A stretch of 64,000 bases of DNA from Clostridia bacterium (GTDB taxonomy: Bacteria; Bacillota; Clostridia; Oscillospirales; Acutalibacteraceae). A program made the translations under genes and the position numbers. The notes below the pieces were generated by a model that was given only the letters and a program-made list of their open reading frames with translations, did no database searches and was not told the DNA's origin. Below are positions 53,940 to 62,782 of the stretch, one piece after another (the stretch's first letter is position 1; each line of letters opens with the position of its first letter). The stretch covers positions 123,577 through 187,576 of the forward strand of contig JAKSQO010000001.1 in the NCBI GenBank assembly GCA_024404095.1. Direction: 5' to 3'.

Positions 53940-54914
53940 TTATTTTTCAATACAAAGCTTGATAAGATCGTCAACGTCAGCTGTCGCAACACACTCAACG
54001 GTATCAGCAGCACCGTAGTAAATCTTAACCTCACCGCTGTCCTCAAGAATCATTCCGCCGGGGAAGATAACATCTGTACGGAAGCCCTCATCCTTTTCCC
54101 ATGTCTTTTCAGAAGCGATGAGCGGCTTGTCATACATTCCGATAACCTTTGACGGATCCTCAAGGTCAAGAAGAGCAATACCGGATGTATAAATCTTCTG
54201 CCATCTGTCCTCCCAGCCATGCTTGCCTCTTGTTGTATCAAGATAAACAGCGTGGAAGGTTGTAAGCCAGCCTTTTTCTGTCTTTACCGGAGGAGCAGCA
54301 GGGCCAACCTTGTCATTTGCAAACGGTACATTTTCAACCGCAAGAACAAGCTTGTTGTTACCCCAGAACTTAAGGTCAGGTGACTGTGCAAGCCACATAT
54401 CAAATCTGTCATGATGACCTCTTGAATAAACAGGCATCGGACGTTCAAGTCTTGTGTAAAGTCCGTTAACCTTTTCAGGGAACAGAACCATATTTCTGTT
54501 ATCGGGTGCAGAGATTGAAAGAATATCATAGTGATAGAAGTCCTCTGTCTTTGCGATTCCGCCGTGAAGTCCGTGATGAGTGTCAACCGCAAAGCACATA
54601 TAGCATTCGCCGTCAATAACAGTAAGTCTCGGGTCATAGGCACGCTTGTAGTCACCGCCCTCAAGCTTGAAGCAAGGTGTGGGCTGAACCTCCCAGTTTA
54701 TACCGTCATCACTCAGAGCAAGTCCGAGATTTGTTCCGTCAAGCCTGTGAGCATCATAATCGCCGTAGTCATTACGGAACACCATAACATACTTTCCGTT
54801 GTATTTTGTAACACCTGCATTGAATGTGAGCGCCGTCTGATATGGTATATCAAAGCGTGTAAGCACAGGCTTTTCTAACTTTTTTATTACTGATGCTGAT
54901 ACAAAATCTTCCAT
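53940..54914 (-). CDS. GH130 family mannoside phosphorylase
   Basis: Cytoplasmic phosphorylase, 324 aa, expected to split beta-1,4-linked mannosides with phosphate and release mannose-1-phosphate. The five-bladed propeller has RNDYGDYDAHRLDGTN, YKRAYDPRLTVIDG (with the catalytic Asp in YDPR) and DKVGPAAPPVKTEKGWL. It resembles the RaMP-type enzymes of Ruminococcus, but the preferred chain length is not clear. It follows the reductase gene by 23 bases on the same transcript. Confidence 0.88.
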   Translation of the reverse strand: MEDFVSASVIKKLEKPVLTRFDIPYQTALTFNAGVTKYNGKYVMVFRNDYGDYDAHRLDGTNLGLALSDDGINWEVQPTPCFKLEGGDYKRAYDPRLTVIDGECYMCFAVDTHHGLHGGIAKTEDFYHYDILSISAPDNRNMVLFPEKVNGLYTRLERPMPVYSRGHHDRFDMWLAQSPDLKFWGNNKLVLAVENVPFANDKVGPAAPPVKTEKGWLTTFHAVYLDTTRGKHGWEDRWQKIYTSGIALLDLEDPSKVIGMYDKPLIASEKTWEKDEGFRTDVIFPGGMILEDSGEVKIYYGAADTVECVATADVDDLIKLCIEK

Positions 54915-54937
54915 TTTAAAAACTCCTTGGGTTTTAA

Positions 54938-56062
54938 TTATTTAAGCAGACTTGAAAAATCTGCAAGTGCTTCTGAAATTTTTATCTGCTGAGGGCACAC
55001 TGCTTCACAGCTTCTGCAGCCTACGCAGGCTGACGGGTGCTTTGACTCCGGTACTGATGAAAGATACATCGGTGCAAGGAAGCCGCCGCCTGTAAACTTA
55101 TGCTCGTTATAAAACTCGAGTAGCTTAGGTATATCGAGTTCCATCGGACAATACTCCGTGCAGTAGCGGCACGCAGTACACGGAACGGTATTGAGCATAC
55201 TTTGAGTAATAGAATCAAGCGTTTTCCGCTCTTTTTCATTCAGCGGCTTATCCTCGCTGAAAATTTTAATATTTTCCTCAACCTGGTTAAATTCCGTCAT
55301 ACCGGAAAGACATACAACAGCCTCAGGAACGGACTGAATAAATCTTAATGCCCATGCCGCATCGCTTTCATCCGGACGAAGCACCTTAAGCTTTGCGGAA
55401 TTTTCGTCAGACAGCTTTGCGAGCTTTCCTCCCCTTACAGGCTCCATAACCCATACGGGAATATTCCACTCATTAAGAAGCTCAACCTTTTCCTTTGCCT
55501 TCTGGAATGTCCAGTCAATGTAGTTTATCTGAAGCTGGCAAAATTCCATAGCTGAACCGTAAGCGTCAAGGAATCGCTTCATAACCTCACAGTCTCCGTG
55601 AGCAGAGAAACCGAGATGCTTTATTCTGCCGTTTTTCTTCTGCTCAACAAGATAGTCAAAAATTCCGTAGCTCCTGTCGAGATACATATCAATATTCTTT
55701 TCGCAAACATTATGGAAAAGATAGAAATCAAAATACTCAACCTGACATTTTTCAAGCTGCTTTTCAAAGATTTCCTTAACCTTAGGCATATTGCTCAAAT
55801 CATAGCCCGGGAATTTTGAGGCAAGGTAAAAGCTGTCACGCGGATACTTTTTCAGCAGCTTACCGACAACAATCTCAGAGTTACCGGAATGATAGCCCCA
55901 AGCTGTATCGAAATAGTTTACTCCGTTTTTATAAGCATAATCAATAAGCTCGACCGACTTTTCCTCATCAATCACATTGTCCTGACCGTCAATAACGGGC
56001 AAACGCATTGCGCCGTAACCGAGTGCAGAAAGTTTTATATTCTGAAACTCCTTATATATCAT
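54938..56062 (-). CDS. Aldo/keto reductase with C-terminal 4Fe-4S domain
   Basis: Oxidoreductase of 374 aa. The N-terminal TIM-barrel domain has the aldo/keto reductase core with Asp-Tyr-Lys-His type residues (YFDTAWGYHSGNSE, LASKF, FHNVC). From about residue 295 there are two cysteine clusters, CTACRYCTEYCP and CVGCRSCEAVCP, as in ferredoxin-fused reductases of anaerobes. The substrate is unknown. It is the first gene of the operon with the GH130 phosphorylase. Confidence 0.9.
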   Translation of the reverse strand: MIYKEFQNIKLSALGYGAMRLPVIDGQDNVIDEEKSVELIDYAYKNGVNYFDTAWGYHSGNSEIVVGKLLKKYPRDSFYLASKFPGYDLSNMPKVKEIFEKQLEKCQVEYFDFYLFHNVCEKNIDMYLDRSYGIFDYLVEQKKNGRIKHLGFSAHGDCEVMKRFLDAYGSAMEFCQLQINYIDWTFQKAKEKVELLNEWNIPVWVMEPVRGGKLAKLSDENSAKLKVLRPDESDAAWALRFIQSVPEAVVCLSGMTEFNQVEENIKIFSEDKPLNEKERKTLDSITQSMLNTVPCTACRYCTEYCPMELDIPKLLEFYNEHKFTGGGFLAPMYLSSVPESKHPSACVGCRSCEAVCPQQIKISEALADFSSLLK

Positions 56063-56089
56063 ATAAAAATCTCCTTTCAGACTAAATAT

Positions 56090-56118
56090 ATGATATCAAT
56101 TTAATCTATCCATGTCAA
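56090..56118 (-). promoter_or_regulatory. Promoter of the reductase-GH130 operon
   Basis: Minus-strand TTGACA, 17 bases, TATCAT, 28 bases before the reductase start, which has AAAGGAG. Confidence 0.8.
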
Positions 56119-56128
56119 ACACTTTTTA

Positions 56129-56157
56129 TTGATTTTTCATAAATAATGTGGTAAAAT
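56129..56157 (+). promoter_or_regulatory. Promoter of the hydrolase-phosphoesterase pair
   Basis: TTGATT, 17 bases, TAAAAT, ending 66 bases before the ATG at 56224; divergent from the reductase promoter. Confidence 0.7.
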
Positions 56158-56223
56158 CGAAAAAGTAATCTACATTTTGTCTTTTAACCCAAAATGTTAA
56201 AAGCTGTTGAGGGAGATGTCATT

Positions 56224-57132
56224 ATGGAAAAAGAAAAACTCAAGGTTCTTGTTAAGAACATTGAAACAAAAACACTTACTGACGCTGAAAGAAAAAAAGC
56301 AAAAGGAAGCTTTATTGACCTTCCGAGCGGAAATACACATTACGAAATGAAGGGAGAGGGCGAAGTCTGCGTGCTTGCTCACGGTTACGCTACCCCCTAC
56401 TTCATTTATGATAAGGTTTTTGACCGTCTTGTAAGTGAAGGCTACAAGGTTATTCGTTACGATCTTCTCGGCAGAGGTCTTTCGGAACGAATTAAGGGAA
56501 AATACACACCCGAGCTTTTCGCAAAACAGCTCAACGAGCTTACCGAGGCTCTGCTCGGCAAGGATGAAAAATTCTATCTGTTCGGCACATCAATGGGCGG
56601 TTCTGTTACAACTGCGTTCTGCCGTATGTATCCCGGTAAGGTTAAAAAGCTCATCCTTCTTGCACCAGCGGGAATGGATACGTTCAAGCCCCCGTTCTAT
56701 ATGCATCTTGTCTCCTCTCCTTTGCTCGGAGATCTTCTCTTCAGCATTATCGGCGGTAAAATTCTTCTGAAAAAGTGCGCAAGCGAGCTTATCTATTCAG
56801 GTACCGATGTTGAAGAATATTATATGAATGAATTTGCATATTCGGCTCAGTACAAGGGTATGCATCAATGCACACTCTCAAGTCTGAGAAACACTATTCT
56901 CAATACAGGTGAAACTGTTAAAGGCTATTACAGCGTTGCAAAGCAGAAGCTTCCGATGCTTGTAATATGGGGTACTGCCGACAAGACAATGCCCTACTAT
57001 CAGATTGACCGTATGAAAGAAATCTGTCCGCACGCAAAATTTGAAACATTTGAAGGCTCGGGTCACATCTTCCTCTTTGATGAGGGCGACCGTACAATGG
57101 ATATTGTAATGCCTTTTATAAAGGAGAACTGA
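56224..57132 (+). CDS. Alpha/beta hydrolase
   Basis: Serine hydrolase of 302 aa, probably an esterase or lipase-like enzyme. The nucleophile elbow is GTSMGGS, the oxyanion region is HGYATPYFIYD, the acid is in WGTADKTMP and the catalytic His in GSGHIFLF. No signal peptide is seen. Start at 56224 is set by GAGGGAG; the ATG at 56194 is not preceded by such a site. It is directly followed, without any gap, by the phosphoesterase gene. Confidence 0.88.
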   Translation: MEKEKLKVLVKNIETKTLTDAERKKAKGSFIDLPSGNTHYEMKGEGEVCVLAHGYATPYFIYDKVFDRLVSEGYKVIRYDLLGRGLSERIKGKYTPELFAKQLNELTEALLGKDEKFYLFGTSMGGSVTTAFCRMYPGKVKKLILLAPAGMDTFKPPFYMHLVSSPLLGDLLFSIIGGKILLKKCASELIYSGTDVEEYYMNEFAYSAQYKGMHQCTLSSLRNTILNTGETVKGYYSVAKQKLPMLVIWGTADKTMPYYQIDRMKEICPHAKFETFEGSGHIFLFDEGDRTMDIVMPFIKEN

Positions 57133-58263
57133 ATGAATATTTACGAAGGCTTTCATTGCCACCCTACCGTCTGCGCTGTCGGAAATAATTATCAGATTAT
57201 TGTTCCCGTTAAATTTCAGATGCTGTTCTGTGTAAAAGTCGGAGACAGAATCTACTATAATCACTCGAACGGAATACGCATTTCTTCAGCTGAAATTCAG
57301 CGTGTCACAGTTCCTGCGAAGGAGCTTGACCGTGAAAAGGAATATACTGTTATCTGCAAGAAGATGATTGAACGCAAACCGTACCGTTCGGTTGTAGACC
57401 AGAATGAAATCAGAATTACATACAGCTTTAAGCCGATTGAAAAAACTGAGGGAATAAATATCTATCAGATAGCTGACGCACACGGCTACATCGACGAAAC
57501 AGTCGGTGCTGCAAAAAATTTCAATAAGGATATCGATCTCCTTATTCTCAACGGCGATATTGCTAACGCATCCGATACATTTGAACAGGTTATAACCTGT
57601 TATAAGATTGCATCGGGAATTACAGAGGGTACCGTCCCCTGCATTATTTCACGCGGCAATCACGACCTCAGAGGTAAATACGCCGAGGTGCTTGTTGACC
57701 ATATGCCTAACCGTTACGGCAACTCATACTACACCTTCAAAGTAGGCTGTATATGGGGAATTCTTGTCGACTGCGGTGAGGATAAGGTTGACAGTCACGA
57801 AGAATACGGCGAAACAATCTGCTGTCACGAATACAGACAGGACGTAACAGATTACATCAAAGAAATTATTGATTCAAAAAAATATCTCGCTGACGGAATC
57901 AATTACCGCCTTGTTCTCTCCCACGTTCCGTTCTCATATAAAACAAAAGCTCCGTTTGATATCGAGCCTGAAATATATACCGAGTGGTGCCGTCTGCTCA
58001 AAGAGAATATCAAGCCTGACCTGCTTCTGAGCGGCCACCTGCATGAATATGCTGTAAGTGATTTCGGCGGTAAATACGATACCTACGGTCAACCCTGTCC
58101 CGTAATTATCGGTTCAGAACTCAAAAAGTCTAAAATAACAAATAAAATCAAAGAATATACAGGTGTGGGTGTTGTCCTCAATAAGGACAGTGCAGAGGTT
58201 GATTTCACATCAGACAAGGGTAAGTTTGAACAGTATAAGGTATCTTACGGTATACCCGAATAA
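57133..58263 (+). CDS. Calcineurin-like metallophosphoesterase
   Basis: Two-metal phosphoesterase of 376 aa. An N-terminal beta-rich domain (about 1-100) precedes the catalytic domain with D-x-H (IADAHGY), GD (LNGDIAN), GNHD (SRGNHDL), H (LSHVPFS) and GHLH (SGHLHEY). No signal peptide, so probably cytoplasmic. Its ATG directly follows the TGA of the hydrolase, and AAGGAG lies inside that gene, so the two are coupled. The substrate is unknown. Confidence 0.9.
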   Translation: MNIYEGFHCHPTVCAVGNNYQIIVPVKFQMLFCVKVGDRIYYNHSNGIRISSAEIQRVTVPAKELDREKEYTVICKKMIERKPYRSVVDQNEIRITYSFKPIEKTEGINIYQIADAHGYIDETVGAAKNFNKDIDLLILNGDIANASDTFEQVITCYKIASGITEGTVPCIISRGNHDLRGKYAEVLVDHMPNRYGNSYYTFKVGCIWGILVDCGEDKVDSHEEYGETICCHEYRQDVTDYIKEIIDSKKYLADGINYRLVLSHVPFSYKTKAPFDIEPEIYTEWCRLLKENIKPDLLLSGHLHEYAVSDFGGKYDTYGQPCPVIIGSELKKSKITNKIKEYTGVGVVLNKDSAEVDFTSDKGKFEQYKVSYGIPE

Positions 58264-58290
58264 TACAAGATAAAAATATAGCTAAAATTA

Positions 58291-58319
58291 TTGACAAGTC
58301 CAACTGATTGTGGTATTAT
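58291..58319 (+). promoter_or_regulatory. Promoter of tRNA-Thr
   Basis: TTGACA, 17 bases, TATTAT; the start point would be about ten bases before the tRNA. Confidence 0.85.
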
Positions 58320-58336
58320 ACTTGACGTTGTGACCC

Positions 58337-58412
58337 GCTGATATGGCTCAGGTGGTAGAGCACATCCTTGGTAAGGATGAGGTCACCGGTTCGAGTCCGG
58401 TTATCAGCTCCA
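58337..58412 (+). tRNA. tRNA-Thr (anticodon GGT)
   Basis: A 76-base cloverleaf. The 7-bp acceptor stem (58337-58343 with 58402-58408) is perfect, the anticodon stem is 58363-58367 with 58375-58379, the anticodon GGT is at 58370-58372, the T-loop is GGTTCGAGTCC, and CCA is encoded (58410-58412). It is a single tRNA with its own promoter and terminator. Confidence 0.97.
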
Positions 58413-58416
58413 ACTT

Positions 58417-58446
58417 AAAGGACGGAAATTTATCCGTCCTTTTTTA
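58417..58446 (+). terminator. Terminator of tRNA-Thr
   Basis: A 10-bp stem (58417-58426 with 58433-58442) and a 6-base loop running into a T tract. Confidence 0.92.
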
Positions 58447-58458
58447 TTTTACGGTATT

Positions 58459-58492
58459 GAAAAAGGGGCTGTGCTAAATGCGTCAGCCCCTT
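58459..58492 (-). terminator. Terminator of the phosphatase-superfamily gene, related to the MITE-like end
   Basis: A 9-bp GC-rich stem (58463-58471 with 58484-58492) then TTTTT on the minus strand. Bases 58473-58492 match the right end of the element near 38.5 kb (38482-38501) at 18 of 20 positions. Confidence 0.82.
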
Positions 58493-58497
58493 ACGTG

Positions 58498-59487
58498 TCA
58501 TTTGGTTATATTTATATCTTTACTAACAATAATCGGAGTGTATCTTTCCTGTATGCTTGCTCCGCCGTGTTCTCTGCCTATTCCGCCGTGGTCAGAGGTA
58601 ATCACAATAAGCCAGTCCTCTGTTTCATATGTATCCCTTGCGTATATTGTTCTGATTATATCCTCTGCCGTTGCATCAGCCTTTTTAAAGCCGTTGTTAT
58701 AACGTGCATTGTAAAACCCTGTCTGATGCCCTGCGTGGTCGCAATATTCAAATGTGGAAAAGATGAAATCAGTACAATCAGGCTTTGAAACATCAGCTTT
58801 TATCGTATCGGCAGTACCCTTATCATTCTTTGAGCGTACAAAGCTTACATTAAGATTATTATCCTTGGTATACTGTACCTCATCAAGATATGTTGCGTTT
58901 TCGCGTGAGAAATGACCTGCCCACGATACATAAAACGCGGAGCTGTCAGCAATCTTATTCTCAACAAGAGTTGTCAGAAGAGTAAGATGATCATTGGATT
59001 TAATGACATCATTTTTTGTAATACCGTGCACATCTGCAAGAACACCTGTAAGCATTGAACACCAGCCCGGGGCTGTACTTGTATCCTGTGTGTTAATCTT
59101 CGGGTAAGGTACACCACCGGCATAGGAAATATACGCTTTGCCTCCGTTATTAAGAAGAAGGTTAATTGCTCCGTCTTCCTTGTCGTCAATGTCCTTGATT
59201 CTGTCAAGACGGCATCCGTCATAGCCGAGAACAATCGCTTTCTTTTCCGTTTTACCCTCCGGGAGCGGAGAATCAAAGTGATCTTTAATTATATTGTAAA
59301 TTTCCGTCTGCGGAACCGCTGTTTCAAGGTCATTGGAAAAATGAGTATTCGAATAAACCCTTTCGAGATATTTGTCCTGTGTATCCCCTATCGGATTCCA
59401 AAGGAAGAAAAGAGTAACAAGTACCGCTATCGCCAGCACCGCTATCGGAACAATAATTTTTAATGCAATCTTTACAGATTTTTTCAC
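58498..59487 (-). CDS. Membrane-anchored alkaline phosphatase-superfamily protein
   Basis: A 329-aa protein with an N-terminal membrane helix (about 9-30) and an outside catalytic domain of the alkaline phosphatase/phosphodiesterase superfamily. Metal and nucleophile segments are LGYDGCRLD, TAPGWCSML (Thr nucleophile), DHAGHQTGF and TSDHGGIGREHGG. It may be a phosphodiesterase or sulfatase-like enzyme; this cannot be decided. Start is GTG with GGAGG ten bases upstream. Confidence 0.82.
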   Translation of the reverse strand: MKKSVKIALKIIVPIAVLAIAVLVTLFFLWNPIGDTQDKYLERVYSNTHFSNDLETAVPQTEIYNIIKDHFDSPLPEGKTEKKAIVLGYDGCRLDRIKDIDDKEDGAINLLLNNGGKAYISYAGGVPYPKINTQDTSTAPGWCSMLTGVLADVHGITKNDVIKSNDHLTLLTTLVENKIADSSAFYVSWAGHFSRENATYLDEVQYTKDNNLNVSFVRSKNDKGTADTIKADVSKPDCTDFIFSTFEYCDHAGHQTGFYNARYNNGFKKADATAEDIIRTIYARDTYETEDWLIVITSDHGGIGREHGGASIQERYTPIIVSKDINITK

Positions 59488-59518
59488 AACGAATCAGCCT
59501 CCTCTATTTATTGTATAT

Positions 59519-59548
59519 ATTATAAGTTGCAAAGAGTTTATCTGTCAA
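59519..59548 (-). promoter_or_regulatory. Promoter of the phosphatase-superfamily gene
   Basis: Minus-strand TTGACA, 18 bases, TATAAT, about 30 bases before the GTG start. Confidence 0.78.
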
Positions 59549-59575
59549 CCAAAAAATGAAGCGTTTTAAATGAAC

Positions 59576-59604
59576 TTGACAAAATATATTAAAAATGGTA
59601 ATAT
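59576..59604 (+). promoter_or_regulatory. Promoter of coaX
   Basis: TTGACA, 17 bases, TAATAT, giving a leader of roughly 85 bases before the coaX ATG. Confidence 0.78.
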
Positions 59605-59638
59605 TTACGTGAAATAGGATAACCGATTTATAGCTTTG

Positions 59639-59664
59639 AGGGATGGGTTTTTCCGTCCCTTTTT
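59639..59664 (+). terminator. Terminator-like hairpin in the coaX leader
   Basis: An 8-bp stem with one G-T pair (59639-59646 with 59653-59660), 6-base loop, followed by TTTTT. It lies between the promoter and the coaX ribosome-binding site, with no plus-strand gene upstream, so it may be an attenuator or the end of a short RNA. Confidence 0.6.
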
Positions 59665-59695
59665 ACATATCATTAAGCATCACAGGAGTGATTAT

Positions 59696-60463
59696 ATGCT
59701 TTTAACGGTCGATATAGGCAACACAAATATAACAATGGGAATATTTGACGGTGACAGTCTTTGCTTCACTTCCCGTCTCGCAACAGACAGAAAGCGTACA
59801 GAGGATCAGTATGCAGTTGAGCTTCTTAATATTTTCAAGCTTCATAAGACAAAAGTCTCGGAGTTCAAGGGGGCTATAATCAGCAGCGTTGTACCTGAGG
59901 TTACCGAAGCTCTTCGACGTGCGGTAGTTTTTGTAACAGGAAAGAATCCGTATGTACTTCAGTCGGATATCGGATCGGGACTGAAAATTATCAATAACGC
60001 AATCGGACAGGTTGGTGCGGACATTGCCGCCGTTTCCGTTGCCGCTGTTAAAAAATATCCTCTGCCCTGCTTTGTTATGGATTTAGGTACAGCAACAAAG
60101 ATAATTCTTATTGATGAAAATGAAATGTTCCTCGGCTGTACTATTTCCGCAGGTGTACGCATTTCACTCGATGCGCTTTCTGACAGAACCTCTCAGCTTC
60201 CTGCAATCAGCCTCCACGCCCCTGAAACATCAATAGGCACGAACACAGTTGACTGTATGAAATCGGGTACGGTTTTCGGCACAGCTGCTATGCTTGACGG
60301 ACTTACAAAACGAATGGAAAAGGATTTCGGCAAGGAAGTAAAATCAACCATTGCAACAGGCGGTCTTTCTAAGGAAATTGTCAAAAACTGCGAGCGTGAG
60401 GTTATATATGACGCTAACCTTATTCTTGAAGGATTAAAATATATTTACGAAGAAAACGCATAA
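59696..60463 (+). CDS. coaX: Type III pantothenate kinase
   Basis: First step of coenzyme A synthesis: phosphorylates pantothenate. At 255 aa it has the ASKHA-fold motifs LLTVDIGNTNITMGIFDG (phosphate 1), the conserved GADIAAV, and VMDLGTATKIILID (phosphate 2). Type III enzymes are not inhibited by coenzyme A. Start at 59696 has AGGAG upstream; the frame from 59636 overlaps the leader hairpin and is unlikely. Confidence 0.95.
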   Translation: MLLTVDIGNTNITMGIFDGDSLCFTSRLATDRKRTEDQYAVELLNIFKLHKTKVSEFKGAIISSVVPEVTEALRRAVVFVTGKNPYVLQSDIGSGLKIINNAIGQVGADIAAVSVAAVKKYPLPCFVMDLGTATKIILIDENEMFLGCTISAGVRISLDALSDRTSQLPAISLHAPETSIGTNTVDCMKSGTVFGTAAMLDGLTKRMEKDFGKEVKSTIATGGLSKEIVKNCEREVIYDANLILEGLKYIYEENA

Positions 60464-60467
60464 AAAG

Positions 60468-60494
60468 CGGCATCCGAAAGGATGCCGTTTCTTT
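60468..60494 (+). terminator. Terminator of coaX
   Basis: A perfect 8-bp stem (60468-60475 with 60480-60487) closed by a GAAA tetraloop, then TTTCTTT. Confidence 0.88.
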
Positions 60495-60504
60495 ATGCGT
60501 TTAA

Positions 60505-60533
60505 ACAAAAAGGAGCAGGAAATCCTGCTCCTT
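60505..60533 (-). terminator. Terminator of gap
   Basis: An 11-bp perfect inverted repeat (60510-60520 with 60523-60533); in practice the loop is larger. It is followed on the minus strand by a T-run. Confidence 0.88.
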
Positions 60534-60551
60534 GATTTATTTAGGAATAAC

Positions 60552-61589
60552 TTATGCAAGCTCTGCGAAGTACTTGATTGTACGAACCATCTGGCTTGTG
60601 TAGCTGTTCTCGTTGTCATACCATGAAACAACCTGTACCTGATAGAGGCCGTCACCAAGGTCTGAAACCATTGTCTGTGTAGCGTCGAAGAGTGAACCGA
60701 ACTTCATGCCGATAACGTCAGAAGAAACGATGGGATCCTCATTGTAGCCGAAAGACTCAGAAGCAGCAGCCTTCATAGCAGCGTTGATGCCTTCCTTAGT
60801 TACGTTGTCACCCTTAACAACAGCTGTAAGGATTGTTGTTGAACCTGTGGGAACAGGAACACGCTGAGCAGAACCGATGAGCTTGCCGTTAAGCTCAGGG
60901 ATAACAAGACCGATAGCCTTAGCAGCACCTGTTGAGTTAGGAACGATGTTAGCTGCGCCTGCACGAGCTCTTCTGAGGTCACCCTTTCTGTGAGGACCGT
61001 CAAGGATCATCTGATCGCCTGTGTAAGCGTGGATTGTTGACATGATACCGCTCTGGATAGCAGCATAGTCATTAAGAGCCTTAGCCATAGGAGCAAGGCA
61101 GTTTGTTGTGCAAGATGCAGCAGAGATGATCTGATCATCAGCTGTAAGTGTATCGTTGTTTACTGAGTAAACGATTGTCTTAAGATCGTTGCCTGCGGGA
61201 GCAGAAATAACAACCTTCTTAGCACCTGCTGTGATGTGAGCCATGCTCTTATCCTTTGAGCAGTAGAAACCTGTGCACTCAAGAACAACGTCAACGCCGA
61301 TTTCGCCCCAGGGAAGCTCAGCAGCGTTAGCCATAGCATAAATCTTAAGAGTCTTGCCGTCAACTGTGATTGTGCCTGCTTCATCATCAGCAGAAACTGT
61401 GTGAAGGTTCTCACCCATCTTACCGCAGTAGCCGCCCTGAGCGGTATCATACTTGAGAAGATGTGCAAGCATTGAGGGCTTTGTAAGATCGTTGATAGCA
61501 ACTACTTCGTAGCCTTCTGCGCCAAACATCTGACGGAATGCGAGACGGCCGATACGACCGAAACCGTTAATTGCAACTTTAACTGACAT
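60552..61589 (-). CDS. gap: Glyceraldehyde-3-phosphate dehydrogenase
   Basis: Central glycolytic enzyme, 345 aa. The NAD-binding start is [16 protein letters not shown], the catalytic Cys160 lies in [15 protein letters not shown], and the C-terminal [13 protein letters not shown] is present. The single-gene transcript has a good promoter, a GGAGG site and a strong terminator, consistent with high expression. Confidence 0.98.
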   Translation of the reverse strand: MSVKVAINGFGRIGRLAFRQMFGAEGYEVVAINDLTKPSMLAHLLKYDTAQGGYCGKMGENLHTVSADDEAGTITVDGKTLKIYAMANAAELPWGEIGVDVVLECTGFYCSKDKSMAHITAGAKKVVISAPAGNDLKTIVYSVNNDTLTADDQIISAASCTTNCLAPMAKALNDYAAIQSGIMSTIHAYTGDQMILDGPHRKGDLRRARAGAANIVPNSTGAAKAIGLVIPELNGKLIGSAQRVPVPTGSTTILTAVVKGDNVTKEGINAAMKAAASESFGYNEDPIVSSDVIGMKFGSLFDATQTMVSDLGDGLYQVQVVSWYDNENSYTSQMVRTIKYFAELA

Positions 61590-61635
61590 TTTGAATTACC
61601 TCCAAAAATAGTATTTAAATTGTTTACCGCATAGT

Positions 61636-61664
61636 ATTCTATAACTTTTCGGTAATTTTTTCAA
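61636..61664 (-). promoter_or_regulatory. Promoter of gap
   Basis: Minus-strand TTGAAA, 17 bases, TAGAAT, about 45 bases before the ATG. Confidence 0.68.
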
Positions 61665-61818
61665 GTGATTTGTTATATTTTTAACCCGAATTTGAAACTT
61701 TTGGTATTCTGTACAAAATAATCAGAAATTATCATAAAAACAGGATAATAATGCCAAATGAATATTGGCAGACAAATCATACAAAACCTATTTTATCCCA
61801 TTTTACGCTGTCAATCCC

Positions 61819-61846
61819 TTGAATTTATTCTTTTTTATTGTATAAT
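61819..61846 (+). promoter_or_regulatory. Promoter of the RluA-type gene
   Basis: TTGAAT, 16 bases, TATAAT, ending only 20 bases before the ATG at 61866, so the leader is very short. Confidence 0.65.
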
Positions 61847-61865
61847 ATTCAGGCGAGGTGTTTTG

Positions 61866-62732
61866 ATGGGCAGAAAAATCGAGTACATAATTCCCGAAGA
61901 ATATAACGAAAAACGAGTTATCAGTTATCTGCGTGGCGAAATAAAACTTTCGAGCAGACTTATCAGAACTCTTAAACATTACGATACAGGCATCACCCTT
62001 AACGGAGTACATACACGTACCGTTGACATAATGCATACGGGTGATATTCTCGGCGTGGACATTCCCTGCCCCGACGGTGAAATTGAGCCTGTCGAAATGC
62101 CGATTGACATTCTATATGAGGACGATGATCTTATTATCATTAACAAAAGTCCGTTCCTCGCCTGCCATCCGACTCACAATCACCAGGGTGACACACTTGC
62201 GAATGCTCTTGTTTTTCATCTTATGCAGGAAAACAAGCCTACAATGTTCCGCGCTGTCGGCAGACTTGATAAGGGTACATCGGGTATTGTTATCTGTGCG
62301 TTGAACAAGCACGCCGCAAATTCCGTACCGAAAACAGTTGAGAAGGAATACTATGCTGTTGTTGAAGGTCATCTTGAAGAAAAAGGAACTATTGACGCTC
62401 CTATTTACAGACCTGATCCGATGAAAACGCTACGTGCTGTCGGTGAAGGCGGTGACAGAGCTGTAACGCATTGGGAAGTTATAAAGCAAAATAAAAACCT
62501 CAGCTATGTGCGTGTTAATCTTGAAACAGGCAGAACACATCAGATAAGAGTTCACTTTGCTTCACTCGGTATGCCGCTTGTCGGCGATTATCTGTACGGA
62601 ACTCAGGGTGATATCGGACATCAGCTTCTGCATTGCGGCAAGGTTACATTCACACACCCTGTAAGCAGGGAAAAAATGACAATCACCGCTCCTCCGCCCG
62701 AGGATATGCAGATGATTATTGATTCAATCTGA
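61866..62732 (+). CDS. RluA family pseudouridine synthase
   Basis: Modifies uridines in rRNA or tRNA. An N-terminal S4-like part (about 1-70) is followed by the catalytic domain with AVGRLDKGTSGIVICALN, where the Asp is the nucleophile, and the C-terminal LETGRTHQIRVHFASLGMPLVGDYLYG. It is 288 aa when started at 61866, which has GAGGTG upstream. The upstream frame from 61758 covers the promoter. The target base is unknown. Confidence 0.93.
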   Translation: MGRKIEYIIPEEYNEKRVISYLRGEIKLSSRLIRTLKHYDTGITLNGVHTRTVDIMHTGDILGVDIPCPDGEIEPVEMPIDILYEDDDLIIINKSPFLACHPTHNHQGDTLANALVFHLMQENKPTMFRAVGRLDKGTSGIVICALNKHAANSVPKTVEKEYYAVVEGHLEEKGTIDAPIYRPDPMKTLRAVGEGGDRAVTHWEVIKQNKNLSYVRVNLETGRTHQIRVHFASLGMPLVGDYLYGTQGDIGHQLLHCGKVTFTHPVSREKMTITAPPPEDMQMIIDSI

Positions 62733-62737
62733 ATATG

Positions 62738-62776
62738 AAAAAAGAGCTGACGAAATTCGTCAGCTCTGATTTTTGT
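62738..62776. terminator. Bidirectional terminator between the RluA-type gene and ispH-rpsA
   Basis: An inverted repeat of 12 bp (62743-62754 with 62756-62767) with T-rich flanks on both sides, shared by the two convergent genes. Confidence 0.85.
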
Positions 62777-62782
62777 TATTGA

